Positions 27,426-36,519 of a stretch of 64,000 nt of DNA are shown piece by piece. The stretch's first letter is position 1; each line of letters opens with the position of its first letter. Source of the DNA: Pectobacterium punjabense (GTDB taxonomy: Bacteria > Pseudomonadota > Gammaproteobacteria > Enterobacterales > Enterobacteriaceae); NCBI RefSeq assembly GCF_012427845.1, contig NZ_CP038498.1, positions 2,666,001-2,730,000 of the forward strand, given 5' to 3'. The notes under the pieces were generated by a model. That model made no database searches. It saw only the letters and a list, made by a program, of their open reading frames with translations, and was not told the DNA's origin. The translations under genes and the position numbers were made by a program.

Positions 27426-27463
27426 TCATGAATGTCTCGCTAGCGACCAGTAATAATCTGCTA
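27426..27463 (-). promoter_or_regulatory. Tandem AraC-type half-sites upstream of permease
   Basis: On the minus strand, TAGCAGATTATTACTGG (27463-27447) and TAGCGAGACATTCATGA (27442-27426) are direct repeats whose TAGC cores are exactly 21 bp apart. That is the spacing of I1 and I2 at E. coli araBAD. The downstream half-site ends with TTCATGA, similar to the AraC TCCATA end. They lie 77-114 bases before the permease start. Confidence 0.68.
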
Positions 27464-27475
27464 TGCCCTGCGCGG

Positions 27476-27491
27476 CGTGAGAGTGCTCACA
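27476..27491 (-). promoter_or_regulatory. CRP-binding site upstream of permease/GH42 operon
   Basis: CGTGA-GAGTGC-TCACA matches the TGTGA-N6-TCACA consensus at nine of ten positions. Its centre is about 28 bp upstream of the first AraC-type half-site, close to the CRP-I1 distance at E. coli pBAD. Confidence 0.72.
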
Positions 27492-27640
27492 TTTTATTAC
27501 TGTCTGCCGGAAGAATAAAAAAATGTTTATTTTAAAATAGGAGAACACCCCGCAAGCATTATGCTGGCAGGGTAAGAATATCCTTTCATTATTTAAAACG
27601 CCGGGATATTTCCAAACGATGATCCCGACAGCACGATGGT

Positions 27641-28336
27641 TTACTGTCCGTAATAGGCGTTCTTACCGTGCTTACGTAAGTAGTGCTTATCCAACAGCGT
27701 TTGCTGCATCTCACTCAACTGAGGCGTTAGCTGGCGTGAGAAAATCCCCATGTAGGCAAGCTCTTCCAGAACCACGGCATTGTGCACCGCGTTATCAGCA
27801 TCTTTCCCCCATGCAAAGGGGCCATGCGAATTTACCAATACCGCGGGGACATCCACCGGAGAAATGCCGCGCTGGCGGAAAGTTTCGACGATCACCGTTC
27901 CCGTATCCCACTCATAGCGACCATTGATTTCTTCATCCGTCATCAAACGAGTACAGGGAATGGGACCATAAAAGTAGTCAGCGTGCGTGGTTCCCCAGGC
28001 GGGGATGTCTTTACCGGCTTGCGCCCAGATCGTGGCATGCCGAGAATGGGTATGCACAATACCGCCGATATCGGCAAACTCCAGATACAGCACGCAGTGG
28101 GTATCGGTATCTGACGATGGCTTCTTCGTCCCCTCCACTACCTTGCCGCTTTCCAGTTCGACAACGACCATGTCCTCTTGCGTCATAGCCGAGTACTCAA
28201 CGCCGGAGGGTTTGATCACCATCAGACCGCGCTGCCGATCTACCGCACTGACATTTCCCCAGGTAAACGTCACCAAATTATGCTGCGGCAAGGCCAAATT
28301 GGCTTCCAACACCTGTCTTTTTAGCGTTTCTAACAT
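27641..28336 (-). CDS. araD: L-ribulose-5-phosphate 4-epimerase
   Basis: A 231-residue class II aldolase-fold epimerase, the same length as E. coli AraD, which converts L-ribulose-5-P to D-xylulose-5-P. Diagnostic text: [12 protein letters not shown] near residue 20, [22 protein letters not shown], the Zn-binding [15 protein letters not shown] and the C-terminal [14 protein letters not shown]. It has no araA or araB beside it, unlike E. coli. It has its own upstream region with AraC-type half-sites, and the permease operon upstream region follows 291 bp beyond its stop. It therefore looks like a separately transcribed part of an arabinose regulon, with the rest elsewhere. Confidence 0.95.
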   Translation of the reverse strand: MLETLKRQVLEANLALPQHNLVTFTWGNVSAVDRQRGLMVIKPSGVEYSAMTQEDMVVVELESGKVVEGTKKPSSDTDTHCVLYLEFADIGGIVHTHSRHATIWAQAGKDIPAWGTTHADYFYGPIPCTRLMTDEEINGRYEWDTGTVIVETFRQRGISPVDVPAVLVNSHGPFAWGKDADNAVHNAVVLEELAYMGIFSRQLTPQLSEMQQTLLDKHYLRKHGKNAYYGQ

Positions 28337-28672
28337 AATCAGCCTCCCATCGACGCGATAACACCATTCTCCCGGCCTGACGAATTCGTCGCTATGGGCT
28401 AAATCGCTAAAGACCTAGCGGTGTTCTGCTATGGGAAAAAGAAAGAGACACGCCACAATATTGAGCAAAAAACAGCCAGCTTTATCAATTATTGCTATCG
28501 TTAAGGTAACGCAGGGGAATTAGGAGTTTTTACCTGTTGCCGTTTTTTCCGATGATTATACTTGTCATTAGGCGGTAAAAGGCTCCATTCCTTTATTTAA
28601 TACCGCAAAAAGAACTTTGTTCGATATTTTCCTCACAAGAAACGTGAGACTAAGAGCAGAAAGGGGAAGAAA
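28337..28672. other. Divergent araD/osmB intergenic region
   Basis: This 336-bp region holds the promoters of araD (minus) and osmB (plus). Apart from the AraC-type half-sites at 28393-28431 I see no clear operator. The osmB-proximal 170 bases should hold its stress-responsive promoter, but a consensus for RcsB or sigma S could not be fixed by eye. Confidence 0.5.
28393..28431 (-). promoter_or_regulatory. AraC-type half-sites upstream of araD
   Basis: On the minus strand, TAGCAGAACACCGCTAG (28431-28415) and TAGCGATTTAGCCCATA (28409-28393) repeat in the same direction with TAGC cores 22 bp apart. The second differs from the AraC consensus TAGC-N7-TCCATA at one position only (CCCATA). They lie 57-95 bases before the araD start. 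A poor CRP-like sequence (TGTGG-N6) lies upstream. Confidence 0.58.
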
Positions 28673-28888
28673 ATGAAATTAAATAAACGTTTTGCGACAG
28701 CCGCTCTGGCAATTACGCTTGCTGTTACGCTCGCGGGCTGTTCAAACATGTCCAAACGTGACCGTAATACCGCGATTGGTGCCGGTGCCGGTGCGGTAGG
28801 TGGAGCGATCTTAACGGATGGCGGAACATTAGGAACACTAGGCGGTGCCGCTATCGGCGGGCTGATTGGCCGTCAGGTCGATAAATAA
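28673..28888 (+). CDS. osmB: Osmotically inducible lipoprotein OsmB
   Basis: A 71-residue lipoprotein almost colinear with E. coli OsmB (72). The signal peptide has the lipobox LAGC, with lipidated Cys at residue 23. The mature part has SKRDRNTAIGAGAGAVGGAILTDGGTLGTLGGAAIGGLIGRQV, a glycine-zipper segment. AAAGGGGAAGAAA precedes the ATG. It is monocistronic, divergent from araD, and ends in a strong hairpin. In E. coli it is induced by osmotic stress and stationary phase. Confidence 0.96.
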   Translation: MKLNKRFATAALAITLAVTLAGCSNMSKRDRNTAIGAGAGAVGGAILTDGGTLGTLGGAAIGGLIGRQVDK

Positions 28889-28897
28889 CCTATTTAT

Positions 28898-28933
28898 AGC
28901 AGCAGGTTAACGGGAGTAAACCTGCTGCTTTTA
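28898..28933 (+). terminator. Rho-independent terminator between osmB and yciH
   Basis: AGCAGCAGGTT (28898-28908) and AACCTGCTGCT (28919-28929) pair perfectly over 11 bp, followed by TTTAT. The genes converge here, and the hairpin could serve both, with osmB the better match. Confidence 0.88.
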
Positions 28934-28945
28934 TACTCGTCATAC

Positions 28946-29275
28946 TTATCCGCCGGCCAGCTTGACCTTCATCCCTTTCGCTTCCAGAAGCTGTTTTAGC
29001 AGGTCGCGTTTATCTCCCTGAATTTCGATCACGCCCTCTTTCGCTGAGCCACCGCAGCCACATTTTTTCTTCAATTCAGCAGCCAGCTTATCCAGCTCAG
29101 CATCATCAAGATCGAGGCCGCTAATCAGGCATACACCTTTTCCTTTACGCCCACTGGTTTGGCGTTGGATACGCACGATACCATCACCTTTTGGCCGAAC
29201 TTCCTTTTCTTCTTCAGGCTTAATACGCCCCGTTTCCGTGGAATAAACCAGTTGGCTGTTCTTATCATGATTCAT
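28946..29275 (-). CDS. yciH: YciH, SUI1/eIF1-like translation factor
   Basis: A 109-residue SUI1-domain protein, similar in length to E. coli YciH (108). The motif [23 protein letters not shown]... [22 protein letters not shown] is the eIF1-like fold. The start ATG 29275 overlaps the pyrF stop (ATGA), so the two are coupled; a longer reading into pyrF is spurious. E. coli YciH affects initiation codon and tRNA discrimination and expression during stress. It keeps the pyrF-yciH order seen in E. coli. Confidence 0.95.
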   Translation of the reverse strand: MNHDKNSQLVYSTETGRIKPEEEKEVRPKGDGIVRIQRQTSGRKGKGVCLISGLDLDDAELDKLAAELKKKCGCGGSAKEGVIEIQGDKRDLLKQLLEAKGMKVKLAGG

Positions 29276-30015
29276 GATGCAGCACCATTTAACAGTGAAG
29301 CACGGATATCGCGTAGCGTCTGTGCTGGATCGGCCGATTGTGTGATCGGTCGGCCAATCACCATATAGTCCACACCAACCTGCTGCGCCTGAACCGGCGT
29401 CATAATGCGGCGCTGATCGCCAACATCGCTGCCAGCAGGACGAATTCCCGGCGTGACCAGTTGAAATGCCTGACCACACACCTGCTTCAACCGCTGTGCT
29501 TCATGCGCGGAACACACCACGCCATCCAGCCCGCTGTTATGTGTTAGCACAGCCAGCCTTTCCGCCTGCTCAGCCGGGCTGACGGTAATACCAAGCCCGC
29601 GTAGATCCTCTTCGTCCATGCTAGTCAACACGGTCACGGCAATCAGTAACGGAGCATCTTTACCAAACGGCACCAGCGCGTCTTTCGCCGCCGTCATCAT
29701 GCGCGCACCACCACTGGCGTGCACATTGACCATCCACACGCCAAGATCGGCGGCTGCCGCCACGGCGTGGGCGACGGTGTTCGGAATATCGTGGAATTTT
29801 AGATCGAGAAACACATCAAAGCCGCGCTGCTGTAATGTCTGCACGAACTGTGGGCCAAATAAGGTAAACATCTCTTTGCCCACCTTCAAACGGCAATCCT
29901 GCGGATCGATACGGTCAACAAACGACAGCGCCGCATCCTGACTGGCGTAGTCCAACGCGACAACAATCGGGGAGGATACCGTTTGATTCTTTTGCTGTAG
30001 ATTCTCGTTTTTCAT
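29272..30015 (-). CDS. pyrF: Orotidine-5'-phosphate decarboxylase
   Basis: A 247-residue TIM-barrel enzyme (E. coli 245) that makes UMP. The catalytic Lys-Asp array is in [15 protein letters not shown], and the phosphate-binding end is [21 protein letters not shown] and YMVIGRPIT. The start [23 protein letters not shown] follows a weak ribosome-binding site. It overlaps yciH by four bases. LapB lies upstream on the same strand, 182 bp away and beyond a terminator-like hairpin, so pyrF likely has its own promoter. Confidence 0.97.
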   Translation of the reverse strand: MKNENLQQKNQTVSSPIVVALDYASQDAALSFVDRIDPQDCRLKVGKEMFTLFGPQFVQTLQQRGFDVFLDLKFHDIPNTVAHAVAAAADLGVWMVNVHASGGARMMTAAKDALVPFGKDAPLLIAVTVLTSMDEEDLRGLGITVSPAEQAERLAVLTHNSGLDGVVCSAHEAQRLKQVCGQAFQLVTPGIRPAGSDVGDQRRIMTPVQAQQVGVDYMVIGRPITQSADPAQTLRDIRASLLNGAAS

Positions 30016-30163
30016 TCGTCACCCAGTCTCTTGCGAAGCCAAAATTCCCGCCGCATTCTACATGCCCCGCCCCCGAAATCCCAGCCGCCTGAAGACGAAT
30101 GCCGTTAAAGGCGTTGGCTGAAACGGAAATCACGTACAATTATTAGTATGTTGTAACTAAATA

Positions 30164-30198
30164 ACATTAAAAAATAACGCCTCGATATAGCGAGAGGC
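30164..30198 (-). terminator. Terminator at the end of lapB
   Basis: On the minus strand GCCTCTCG pairs with CGAGGC (one bulge) at 30179-30198 and is followed by GTTATTTTTTAATG. The stem includes the last base of the lapB stop codon region (30198-30200). Confidence 0.7.
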
Positions 30199-31367
30199 TA
30201 TTGTCCGTCTAATCCACGGATAGGCTTTACGCTGGCCCAGGTGCGGCAGGAAGGGCATTGCCAATAGAGTGATTGTGACGTGAAGCCACACTTGCGGCAG
30301 CTATAGCGGGGTTTGGTGCGAATCTGTTCGCCCACCATGTCGCGCAATCCCTGAAGATTTTCTTTTGTTCGTCCATCTTCCGCTTCATGCAGGTGAAAAT
30401 CCATCAGTCGGTGGAACACACGCATCGTAGGGTGACGCTGAAGCTGACGATTAATATAAGCCTGTGCAACTTCTGCGCCCTCTTCTCTTTCGAGGATATC
30501 GGCCAGCATCAATTCCGCCGTCGCACCGGTATTTTCTTCTACGCAACGTTTGAGGAAATTCACCCAATCCAAGGGCTTATCTAAATGCTGATAGCACTCC
30601 TGGAGCATCGGCAGCGTTTCGCTGACCAGTTCTTTATCCTGATCGAGAACCTGTCTCAACGCCTCCACTGCACGCGAATAATTCTGCTGTGCCATGTAGA
30701 TGCGCCCCATCATGATAGACGCGCGGGCGCACTGATTATCCGCCGCTGCGCCTTTCTTCAGGAGCGTTAACGCTTTATCTAGATCGTCGCTCCCCATCGC
30801 CAGCAGCGCCAATTCGCAATAAAAATGGGCGATATCCACGCGGAGCTGATCTTTTCCCATCTTGACCAGTTTTTCCGCAACATCAATTGCCGTCTGCCAG
30901 TCACTGGTTGACTGATGGATTTGCAATAGCTGCTGCAAGGCGCTGCGTCGAAAATCCTCTTCATCCACTAACTGGTTAAAAATTTCTTCGGCACGGTCAT
31001 ACAACCCTGCGGCCATGTAGTCACGGCCCAGTTGTTGCACTGCCAGCAGGCGTTGTTCAAACGTTAATGATGCGCTTTCAGTCAGCGCCTGATGGATGCG
31101 GATCGCTCGGTCAACTTCTCCGCGCGAACGAAACAGATTGCCGAGTGTCAGGTGGGCTTCAAAGGTGTTGCTGTCGTCCTTTAGCATGTCGAGGAACAGC
31201 TCCACCGCCTTATCCTGCTGGTTGGACAACAGGAAGTTAACCCCGGTGACATACTCACGGGACAGGCGGTTTGATTCCTGCTCTTTGTCCTGCTGCGCAC
31301 TTCTGCGCCCCATGTACCAGCCGTATGCGGCGGCCACGGGCAGCAACAGAAACAGCAGTTCTAACAT
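30198..31367 (-). CDS. lapB: LapB (YciM), LPS assembly TPR protein
   Basis: A 389-residue protein, the same length as E. coli LapB. An N-terminal membrane anchor (MLELLFLLLPVAAAYGWYMGRR) is followed by multiple tetratricopeptide repeats (residues about 35-340) and a C-terminal rubredoxin-like metal knuckle with two CxxC pairs (CRKCGF and CPSCRTW). LapB controls LPS synthesis by guiding LpxC to FtsH proteolysis. It directly follows lapA (12 bp between stop and start), as in E. coli. Confidence 0.97.
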   Translation of the reverse strand: MLELLFLLLPVAAAYGWYMGRRSAQQDKEQESNRLSREYVTGVNFLLSNQQDKAVELFLDMLKDDSNTFEAHLTLGNLFRSRGEVDRAIRIHQALTESASLTFEQRLLAVQQLGRDYMAAGLYDRAEEIFNQLVDEEDFRRSALQQLLQIHQSTSDWQTAIDVAEKLVKMGKDQLRVDIAHFYCELALLAMGSDDLDKALTLLKKGAAADNQCARASIMMGRIYMAQQNYSRAVEALRQVLDQDKELVSETLPMLQECYQHLDKPLDWVNFLKRCVEENTGATAELMLADILEREEGAEVAQAYINRQLQRHPTMRVFHRLMDFHLHEAEDGRTKENLQGLRDMVGEQIRTKPRYSCRKCGFTSQSLYWQCPSCRTWASVKPIRGLDGQ

Positions 31368-31379
31368 AGAGAGAATTCC

Positions 31380-31685
31380 TTAATGGGTGACCGTCTGCAC
31401 TGGCGCCACATTCTCCTCGGTGGAGGGAGAAAGCTGTTGTTCCAGACGCTTGATTTTACGTTGTGCACGGCCAAGCGCAATGCGCTGACGCAGATAAAAC
31501 AGACCACAGATAACCCAGCCAAGACCAAAGCCCAAGGCAAATAGCGTGGCAAGCAGTGTGGAGATACGATATTCCCCCTGCGCCAGCAGATAGTTAAATG
31601 TCACAACCTGATCGTTGTGCGCACCCAGTGTGACAGAAATGATGAATATCGCCAGCACGAGTAAAAAAATCAGCAAATATTTCAC
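31380..31685 (-). CDS. lapA: LapA (YciS), LPS assembly membrane protein
   Basis: A 101-residue protein with two transmembrane helices (residues 1-20 and about 43-65) and a basic, coiled-coil cytoplasmic tail (RIALGRAQRKIKRLEQQL). It corresponds to E. coli YciS (102). It works with LapB in the LPS control system. In E. coli the gene upstream is pgpB; here the apiose locus (31938-41784) sits between, so this marks the left border of that insertion. Confidence 0.94.
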   Translation of the reverse strand: MKYLLIFLLVLAIFIISVTLGAHNDQVVTFNYLLAQGEYRISTLLATLFALGFGLGWVICGLFYLRQRIALGRAQRKIKRLEQQLSPSTEENVAPVQTVTH

Positions 31686-31937
31686 ATTGTCCTTCCTGTG
31701 ATATCCATTAACCGAATGAATTATGCCAAATTTTGGCGACTAACCCCATTAAATTACCATGTCCAGCGCGGACAGGGAAATCATGGTGTCAGTCCGATTT
31801 TTTGCCATTGTCTTTGCCATCACACGTCTCACGGTACAGAAGCTGAAAATAAGCACCGTACGCCACTGCCGTCTGCGCTTGTTATTTATTCTGTGCTGAA
31901 TAAAAATGACAGTAGCACGCCAGCAAGGGGAAAAGTC

Positions 31938-32882
31938 ATGTCAAAGCAGGACGAACAGCGATTATTGGTCAAGATCGCTACGCTCTATTATAGCGAAGGG
32001 ATGAAACAAGCAGAAATTGCCGCCTCACTCCATTTGTCACAGTCTTTTGTATCCCGCGCTATCACGCGCAGTGTTAAAGAAGGTGTGGTCAAAATCAGCG
32101 TAATTCAACCCCCGAATATGTTCATGGGGCTGGAGTCCGCAATTCAGAAGCATTACGGCATCGATCAGGCTATTGTGGTGGATATCGCCGACAATGCTAC
32201 GCTGACGCAAATCAAACAGGCGATTGGCTCCGCGGCGGCACACTATGTCCAAACCAGTATCCGTCCTGACGATTTGGTCGGTATTTCATCCTGGAGTAGC
32301 ACGCTGCGAGCGATGGTGGACAGCCTGCACCCGCAAAGCGTCAAAGCACAGGGCGTCATCCAACTACTGGGCGGAGTGGGGCCGAACGGCAATGTACAGG
32401 CAACCATCCTGACGCAAACGCTAGCCAACCAGCTAAGTTGTCCAGCCTATCTTTTACCCGCGCAGAGCATTGAACGTTCGGTGGAAGATCGCGCTCGTTT
32501 GGTGACCAGCGATGAAGTTTCCAACGTGGTCGATAAATTCAGCGAAGTGAGCCTGGCACTCGTAGGCATCGGCGTACTAGAGCCGTCGCAACTGCTGAAA
32601 AATTCCGGTAACTACTATCACGAAGCGATGCTGCAACAGCTGGCTGAACGCGGTGCCGTGGGTGATTTGTGCCTGCATTACTACAATGCGGAAGGCGAAC
32701 CGGTGTTGCAGGACGATGAAGATCCCGTGATTGGTATGGCGCTGCCCCAACTGCGTCAATGTCCGCGCGTGGTCGCGCTGGCAGGCGGAGTCGAGAAAAG
32801 TGCGGCGATTCGCGGCGCGTTGACCGGCCACTACATTGATGTGTTGATTACCGATCGACTAACCGCCGAGACGCTGATCTAA
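31938..32882 (+). CDS. SorC-family sugar-responsive regulator (apiose locus)
   Basis: A 314-residue SorC/DeoR-type regulator. The N-terminal helix-turn-helix is LYYSEGMKQAEIAASLHLSQSFVSRAITRSVKEGVV, and the large C-terminal sugar-phosphate-binding domain follows (VGISSWSSTLRAMVDSL, VIQLLGGVGPNGNVQATIL, VVALAGGVEKSAAIRGALTG, VLITDRLTAE). I chose ATG 31938 (MSKQDEQ) because AAGGGG precedes it; a longer upstream reading has no family match. It converges on the minus-strand apiose genes, with 87 bases to the isomerase stop. Being the only regulator in the locus, it is the likely ligand of the tandem palindromes at 41799-41832. The effector may be apulose-4-phosphate or a related sugar phosphate, which is inference. 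Confidence 0.9.
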   Translation: MSKQDEQRLLVKIATLYYSEGMKQAEIAASLHLSQSFVSRAITRSVKEGVVKISVIQPPNMFMGLESAIQKHYGIDQAIVVDIADNATLTQIKQAIGSAAAHYVQTSIRPDDLVGISSWSSTLRAMVDSLHPQSVKAQGVIQLLGGVGPNGNVQATILTQTLANQLSCPAYLLPAQSIERSVEDRARLVTSDEVSNVVDKFSEVSLALVGIGVLEPSQLLKNSGNYYHEAMLQQLAERGAVGDLCLHYYNAEGEPVLQDDEDPVIGMALPQLRQCPRVVALAGGVEKSAAIRGALTGHYIDVLITDRLTAETLI

Positions 32883-32969
32883 CACGCCAGGCACCTAATG
32901 GTGAGCAATAACGGTAACGTCAGGCGCAACATGATTCCCCTGCTCCGCACCTGACGAACCGTGGCAAAA

Positions 32970-33968
32970 TTACTCGTTAACGTTAATGGATGACAGCAGC
33001 GCATCCTGTACAATTCGCTGCGCCTGTAATGGATTTTGCGCCTCCTGTGCCGCCTGAAGCGCGGGGATATCCAGCTTGTCCAACGCACGATAGATGTGTT
33101 TCAGGAAACGGATGGACAGCTGCGCCGCCTCAACGTGGTTCTCCCGGAACGGGAACTGATCGAGCTGCCAGACACCCTGCCAGTTATTGATTTTCAGCAC
33201 GTAGAAAAACTCGAAAATCTCGGTCATGTGCACCGTGCCGACCACCAAATCGTCATCCCAGCCGCGCAGGTTATCGTTCACATCCATGCCGAACAGCCGA
33301 CCGCGATCGATAATCAACTGGGCAGAATCCGCTGGTGATTCTCCGCCATACAGCGCATGGCCGAAGTCCAGCAATACGCCGACGTTATCCAACCCGATAT
33401 CTTCAATCCCCAACAGCGTTCTCGCTGCGGAATCCCAGGTCATTTTTACGCGCGGTTCGCGCGGCTTGTACTCGATAGCAAATTTTACATCGGGGTTAGC
33501 CCCCGCCAGATCGCGCATGCCATCAACCGCCAGTTTCCACAGATTTTTATGGCTGACCTGGAACGGATAATCCCAACCATCCTGTCCCGGCCAGACTTTG
33601 ACGTAATTCGCCCCCAGTTCACGCACAATGCCAGCAGATTCGTGCATCAGTTCAAACGCCGCCGCCCGCGCGGCCGGGTCGGGGTTGGTGAAAGCGCCAC
33701 GCGACCACTTTTGCAGGTAAATTTCCGGCGTGATACCAATCGCTTTCAGCCCTGCATCTTTCAGCGCGTCTTTCACTTCGCTGAGTGTCACGCCCGGCGT
33801 GAAGGGATAAGGCAAGTCGACATAGGAAAGCTCACCGACCTCTTTTGCCGCTTTGATCTGGTCGATCGTGCTCAAGGCCGGGCCGTAGCCGTCCACCGCA
33901 TAGCGGTCGATATAATTCGCAAAATGCCACAAACCTGCACCAAATTCAGGGTAGTTATACGTTGCCAT
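32970..33968 (-). CDS. apiI: D-apiose isomerase (xylose isomerase-like TIM barrel)
   Basis: A 332-residue xylose isomerase-like barrel protein. In this genus a protein of this type beside a FGGY kinase and split transketolase has been shown to be D-apiose isomerase, making D-apulose. Metal-ligand-type segments include [11 protein letters not shown] (Glu), [12 protein letters not shown] (Asp/His), and [36 protein letters not shown] is at the N-terminus. GAGGTGACTTTATT precedes the ATG. It is the last gene of the minus-strand locus, 113 bases behind the kinase. The assignment depends on the whole locus rather than this gene alone; a related erythrulose or ribulose isomerase would be the alternative. 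Confidence 0.85.
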   Translation of the reverse strand: MATYNYPEFGAGLWHFANYIDRYAVDGYGPALSTIDQIKAAKEVGELSYVDLPYPFTPGVTLSEVKDALKDAGLKAIGITPEIYLQKWSRGAFTNPDPAARAAAFELMHESAGIVRELGANYVKVWPGQDGWDYPFQVSHKNLWKLAVDGMRDLAGANPDVKFAIEYKPREPRVKMTWDSAARTLLGIEDIGLDNVGVLLDFGHALYGGESPADSAQLIIDRGRLFGMDVNDNLRGWDDDLVVGTVHMTEIFEFFYVLKINNWQGVWQLDQFPFRENHVEAAQLSIRFLKHIYRALDKLDIPALQAAQEAQNPLQAQRIVQDALLSSINVNE

Positions 33969-34081
33969 AATAAAGTCACCTCTTTGATTTGTAGAGTATT
34001 GAGCTGCTTATCTTTCGTATCGAATAGGTTTTTACGGTTAACCCTTTCTTGCTGCTAAAAAATGCTTACTGTTCAAAATGA

Positions 34082-35575
34082 TCATGATTCGGGTCGCAGA
34101 CGCGCCCGTGCCACCGCCGTGCGCCACTGTTGATAACTCTCCTGAATGGCGTGGTTTGCCAGCGACGGTTCGATGATTTCTACCTCTCTCGGCAGTGCGG
34201 CAATCTGTTCGTTGTGCTCCCACCACCCCAGCATTTTTCCGCCCAAATACGCCGCGCCCAGCGCCGACACTTCCGCGTTATGGTTGCGAATCAACGGGCG
34301 CTGCAAGAGGTCAGCCTGAAACTGCATCAGCCAGCGGTTTTGCGTCGCGCCACCGTCAACGCGCAGCGCGGGTAACGCAGCCTGCGACACCTGCTCCATC
34401 GCGAAAAAGACATCGGCAATCTGGTACGCGATGGATTCCAACCCAGCACGGGCGATGATGGCAGGTGTGGTGGCATCGCATAAGCCGCACAGCAGGCCAC
34501 GCGCTTGCACATCCCAATAGGGCGCACCCAGCCCGGATAAGGCAGGGACAAAGAAGACGCCCTGATTCGATTCGGCGCTTAACGCCAGTTCGGTCAGTCG
34601 CGTCACGGAAGGGATACCCAGCATCTGACCAATCCAGGCAAATCCCGAACCGGTATGCGTAATATTGCCTTCCAGCGCGTAGCGCAGTTCGCCATCGTGC
34701 CAGGCGATCGTGGTGCTGAGCCCCACAGCGTGAAGATGTGGCGTGTTGATGGTGGTCATCAGCGACGAACCCGTGCCATATGTCGCCTTGATTTCACCGC
34801 TTTGGGTTATGCCCTGACCGTACAGCGCAGCATGGGAATCCCCAATCAGCGCCACAATGGGTACGCCAACAGCCAGCCCGCGGATACCCGTCACGCCGGT
34901 GTGACCATGCAGCGCCGAGGAAGGCGTAACAGCAGGCAGGCAAATGCTGGGGATGCCGAAGAGTGCAAGTAGATCTTCATCCCAGCAGCCGCGGTGGATA
35001 TTGAACAGTTGGGTTCTTGCAGCATTGGAATAGTCGGTAGAGTACGCCCGCCCGCCGCTAAACTGCCAGTTAAGCCAGCAGTCCACCGTTCCGATGCACA
35101 GCTCCCCCGCCATTGCACGAGCAACACCGTTTGGCAGTTCAGCCAGCATGGCATGAAGTTTGGCGGCGGGAAAAAGCGGATCGACCTGTAATCCAGTGCG
35201 GGATGCGATCAAATGAGCTTCCGCACTTCCCTGTACCGCCTGACAGAATTTTTCGGCACGACGATCTTGCCAGCTAACCAGCGGCGTCAGCGGTTTTCCG
35301 GTTTGCCTGTCCCAGATGAGCACCGATTCGCGCTGATTACTGATGGCAACGCCCACCACCTGAGCACGATGTAATGACGACAGGCAGGCTTCTGCGGCCT
35401 GACAAACCGCACGCCAGATCGCCATCGCATCCTGCTCCGCTCTGCCTGGCTGCGGGTGTGTCACCTGCAAAGCAACCGACGCTTTAGCCAGAATGCGCCC
35501 CCGCTCATCGACGGCAATCGCCTTGGCGTTCGTCGTCCCTTCATCGATTGCCAAAATAACCGGCGTAAACATCAT
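34082..35575 (-). CDS. aplK: D-apulose kinase (FGGY family)
   Basis: A FGGY sugar kinase of about 497 residues. The N-terminal phosphate-binding loop is VILAIDEGTTNAKAIAVD. Other marks are QRESVLIWDRQTGKPLTPLVSWQDRR, VGVPIVALIGDSHAALYGQG, YGTGSSL and the C-terminal LRVDGGATQNRWLMQFQADLLQRPL. Two ATGs (35575 and 35572) follow GGGAGG; the first overlaps the transketolase stop as TGATG, and the second has the better spacing. A start at 35590 lies inside the upstream gene. It converts D-apulose to D-apulose-4-phosphate, as known for the AplK of this pathway. It is coupled to the upstream transketolase subunit. Confidence 0.85.
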   Translation of the reverse strand: MMFTPVILAIDEGTTNAKAIAVDERGRILAKASVALQVTHPQPGRAEQDAMAIWRAVCQAAEACLSSLHRAQVVGVAISNQRESVLIWDRQTGKPLTPLVSWQDRRAEKFCQAVQGSAEAHLIASRTGLQVDPLFPAAKLHAMLAELPNGVARAMAGELCIGTVDCWLNWQFSGGRAYSTDYSNAARTQLFNIHRGCWDEDLLALFGIPSICLPAVTPSSALHGHTGVTGIRGLAVGVPIVALIGDSHAALYGQGITQSGEIKATYGTGSSLMTTINTPHLHAVGLSTTIAWHDGELRYALEGNITHTGSGFAWIGQMLGIPSVTRLTELALSAESNQGVFFVPALSGLGAPYWDVQARGLLCGLCDATTPAIIARAGLESIAYQIADVFFAMEQVSQAALPALRVDGGATQNRWLMQFQADLLQRPLIRNHNAEVSALGAAYLGGKMLGWWEHNEQIAALPREVEIIEPSLANHAIQESYQQWRTAVARARLRPES

Positions 35576-36519
35576 CAGCCTCCCGGACAAAGACGCAGTG
35601 CTGCGTTGACAATGCCCGTCGCGTCCAGCCCGTGATGCGCTCGCATCGCGCTCCGATCGGCGGCAATCGCGTATTGACCATCGGGAATCCCCAACCGAAC
35701 TAGCGGGATTCCGCTACCTGCTTCCGCCAGCACTTCCGCAACCAGACTGCCTGCACCGCCGTTGACGTTATGTTCCTCGACAGTGATGATTCGAGGTGTT
35801 TCACTCAGAATTTCAAGTAATTGCTGAGTATTACACGGCCGAATAGAGGAAAGATTAACCACCGTAGCGGAGAGTCCTTTTTCTGCTAATAATTCAGCCG
35901 CCGTCACAATTTCATGCACGGTGGACCCCAGCCCGACCAGCGTGATATCACAGCCTTTGCGCAGTACATCGATCTGTCCCGGCACAAAGCGATAGTGCTC
36001 ATCATGCAAAGCAGGCAGCGGTTTACCATCAAGGCGAATATAGACCGGCCCCTGATGTGCAAAGGCGTAATCGATAATCTGGCGACACTCTTCCGGGCTG
36101 GACGGCGCGTAGATCTCAATATTGCCAAACCCTCTCAGCACCGCGATGTCATCAATACTGTGGTGGGTGCTGGCGAGTGGGCCGTAGCTACAGCCCGCAT
36201 TAAGCCCAAACAGCTTGACGTTGCTGTTGTTGTAACAGACGTCAACTTTGAGCTGTTCGTTGGCGCGGGAGATTAGAAACGGCGCCGCGTTGCAGGTCAC
36301 CGCAATTTTCCCGCCGATGGACAGCCCTACCGCCGTTCCCACCATCGTTTGTTCTGCAATCCCCACGTTGACGATGCGGTCGGGAAAACGCTGAATGAAC
36401 GGGGAAATCTTTGCCGTTGAGGTCGAATCCGCCAACACCGGAACAAGATCAATTCCCTGTTCGACGGCCTTGATGAACTGCTCGACCATAACCGTTGCCA
36501 AATGGTCTGCGTTACTCAT
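35575..36519 (-). CDS. aplTC: Apulose-4-P transketolase, C-terminal subunit
   Basis: A 314-residue protein corresponding to the pyrimidine-binding and C-terminal domains of transketolase. The central segment is DRIVNVGIAEQTMVGTAVGLSIGGKIAV, with the Glu that activates thiamine diphosphate in VGIAEQ. The C-terminus has TVEEHNVNGGAGSLVAEVLAEAGSG. It overlaps the N-terminal subunit gene by 8 bp (36512-36519), with GGAGGAAC before its own ATG. Together they form the split transketolase that moves a glycolaldehyde unit from apulose-4-P, leaving dihydroxyacetone phosphate. Split transketolases occur in other pathways too, so the substrate follows from the locus. Confidence 0.85.
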   Translation of the reverse strand: MSNADHLATVMVEQFIKAVEQGIDLVPVLADSTSTAKISPFIQRFPDRIVNVGIAEQTMVGTAVGLSIGGKIAVTCNAAPFLISRANEQLKVDVCYNNSNVKLFGLNAGCSYGPLASTHHSIDDIAVLRGFGNIEIYAPSSPEECRQIIDYAFAHQGPVYIRLDGKPLPALHDEHYRFVPGQIDVLRKGCDITLVGLGSTVHEIVTAAELLAEKGLSATVVNLSSIRPCNTQQLLEILSETPRIITVEEHNVNGGAGSLVAEVLAEAGSGIPLVRLGIPDGQYAIAADRSAMRAHHGLDATGIVNAALRLCPGG

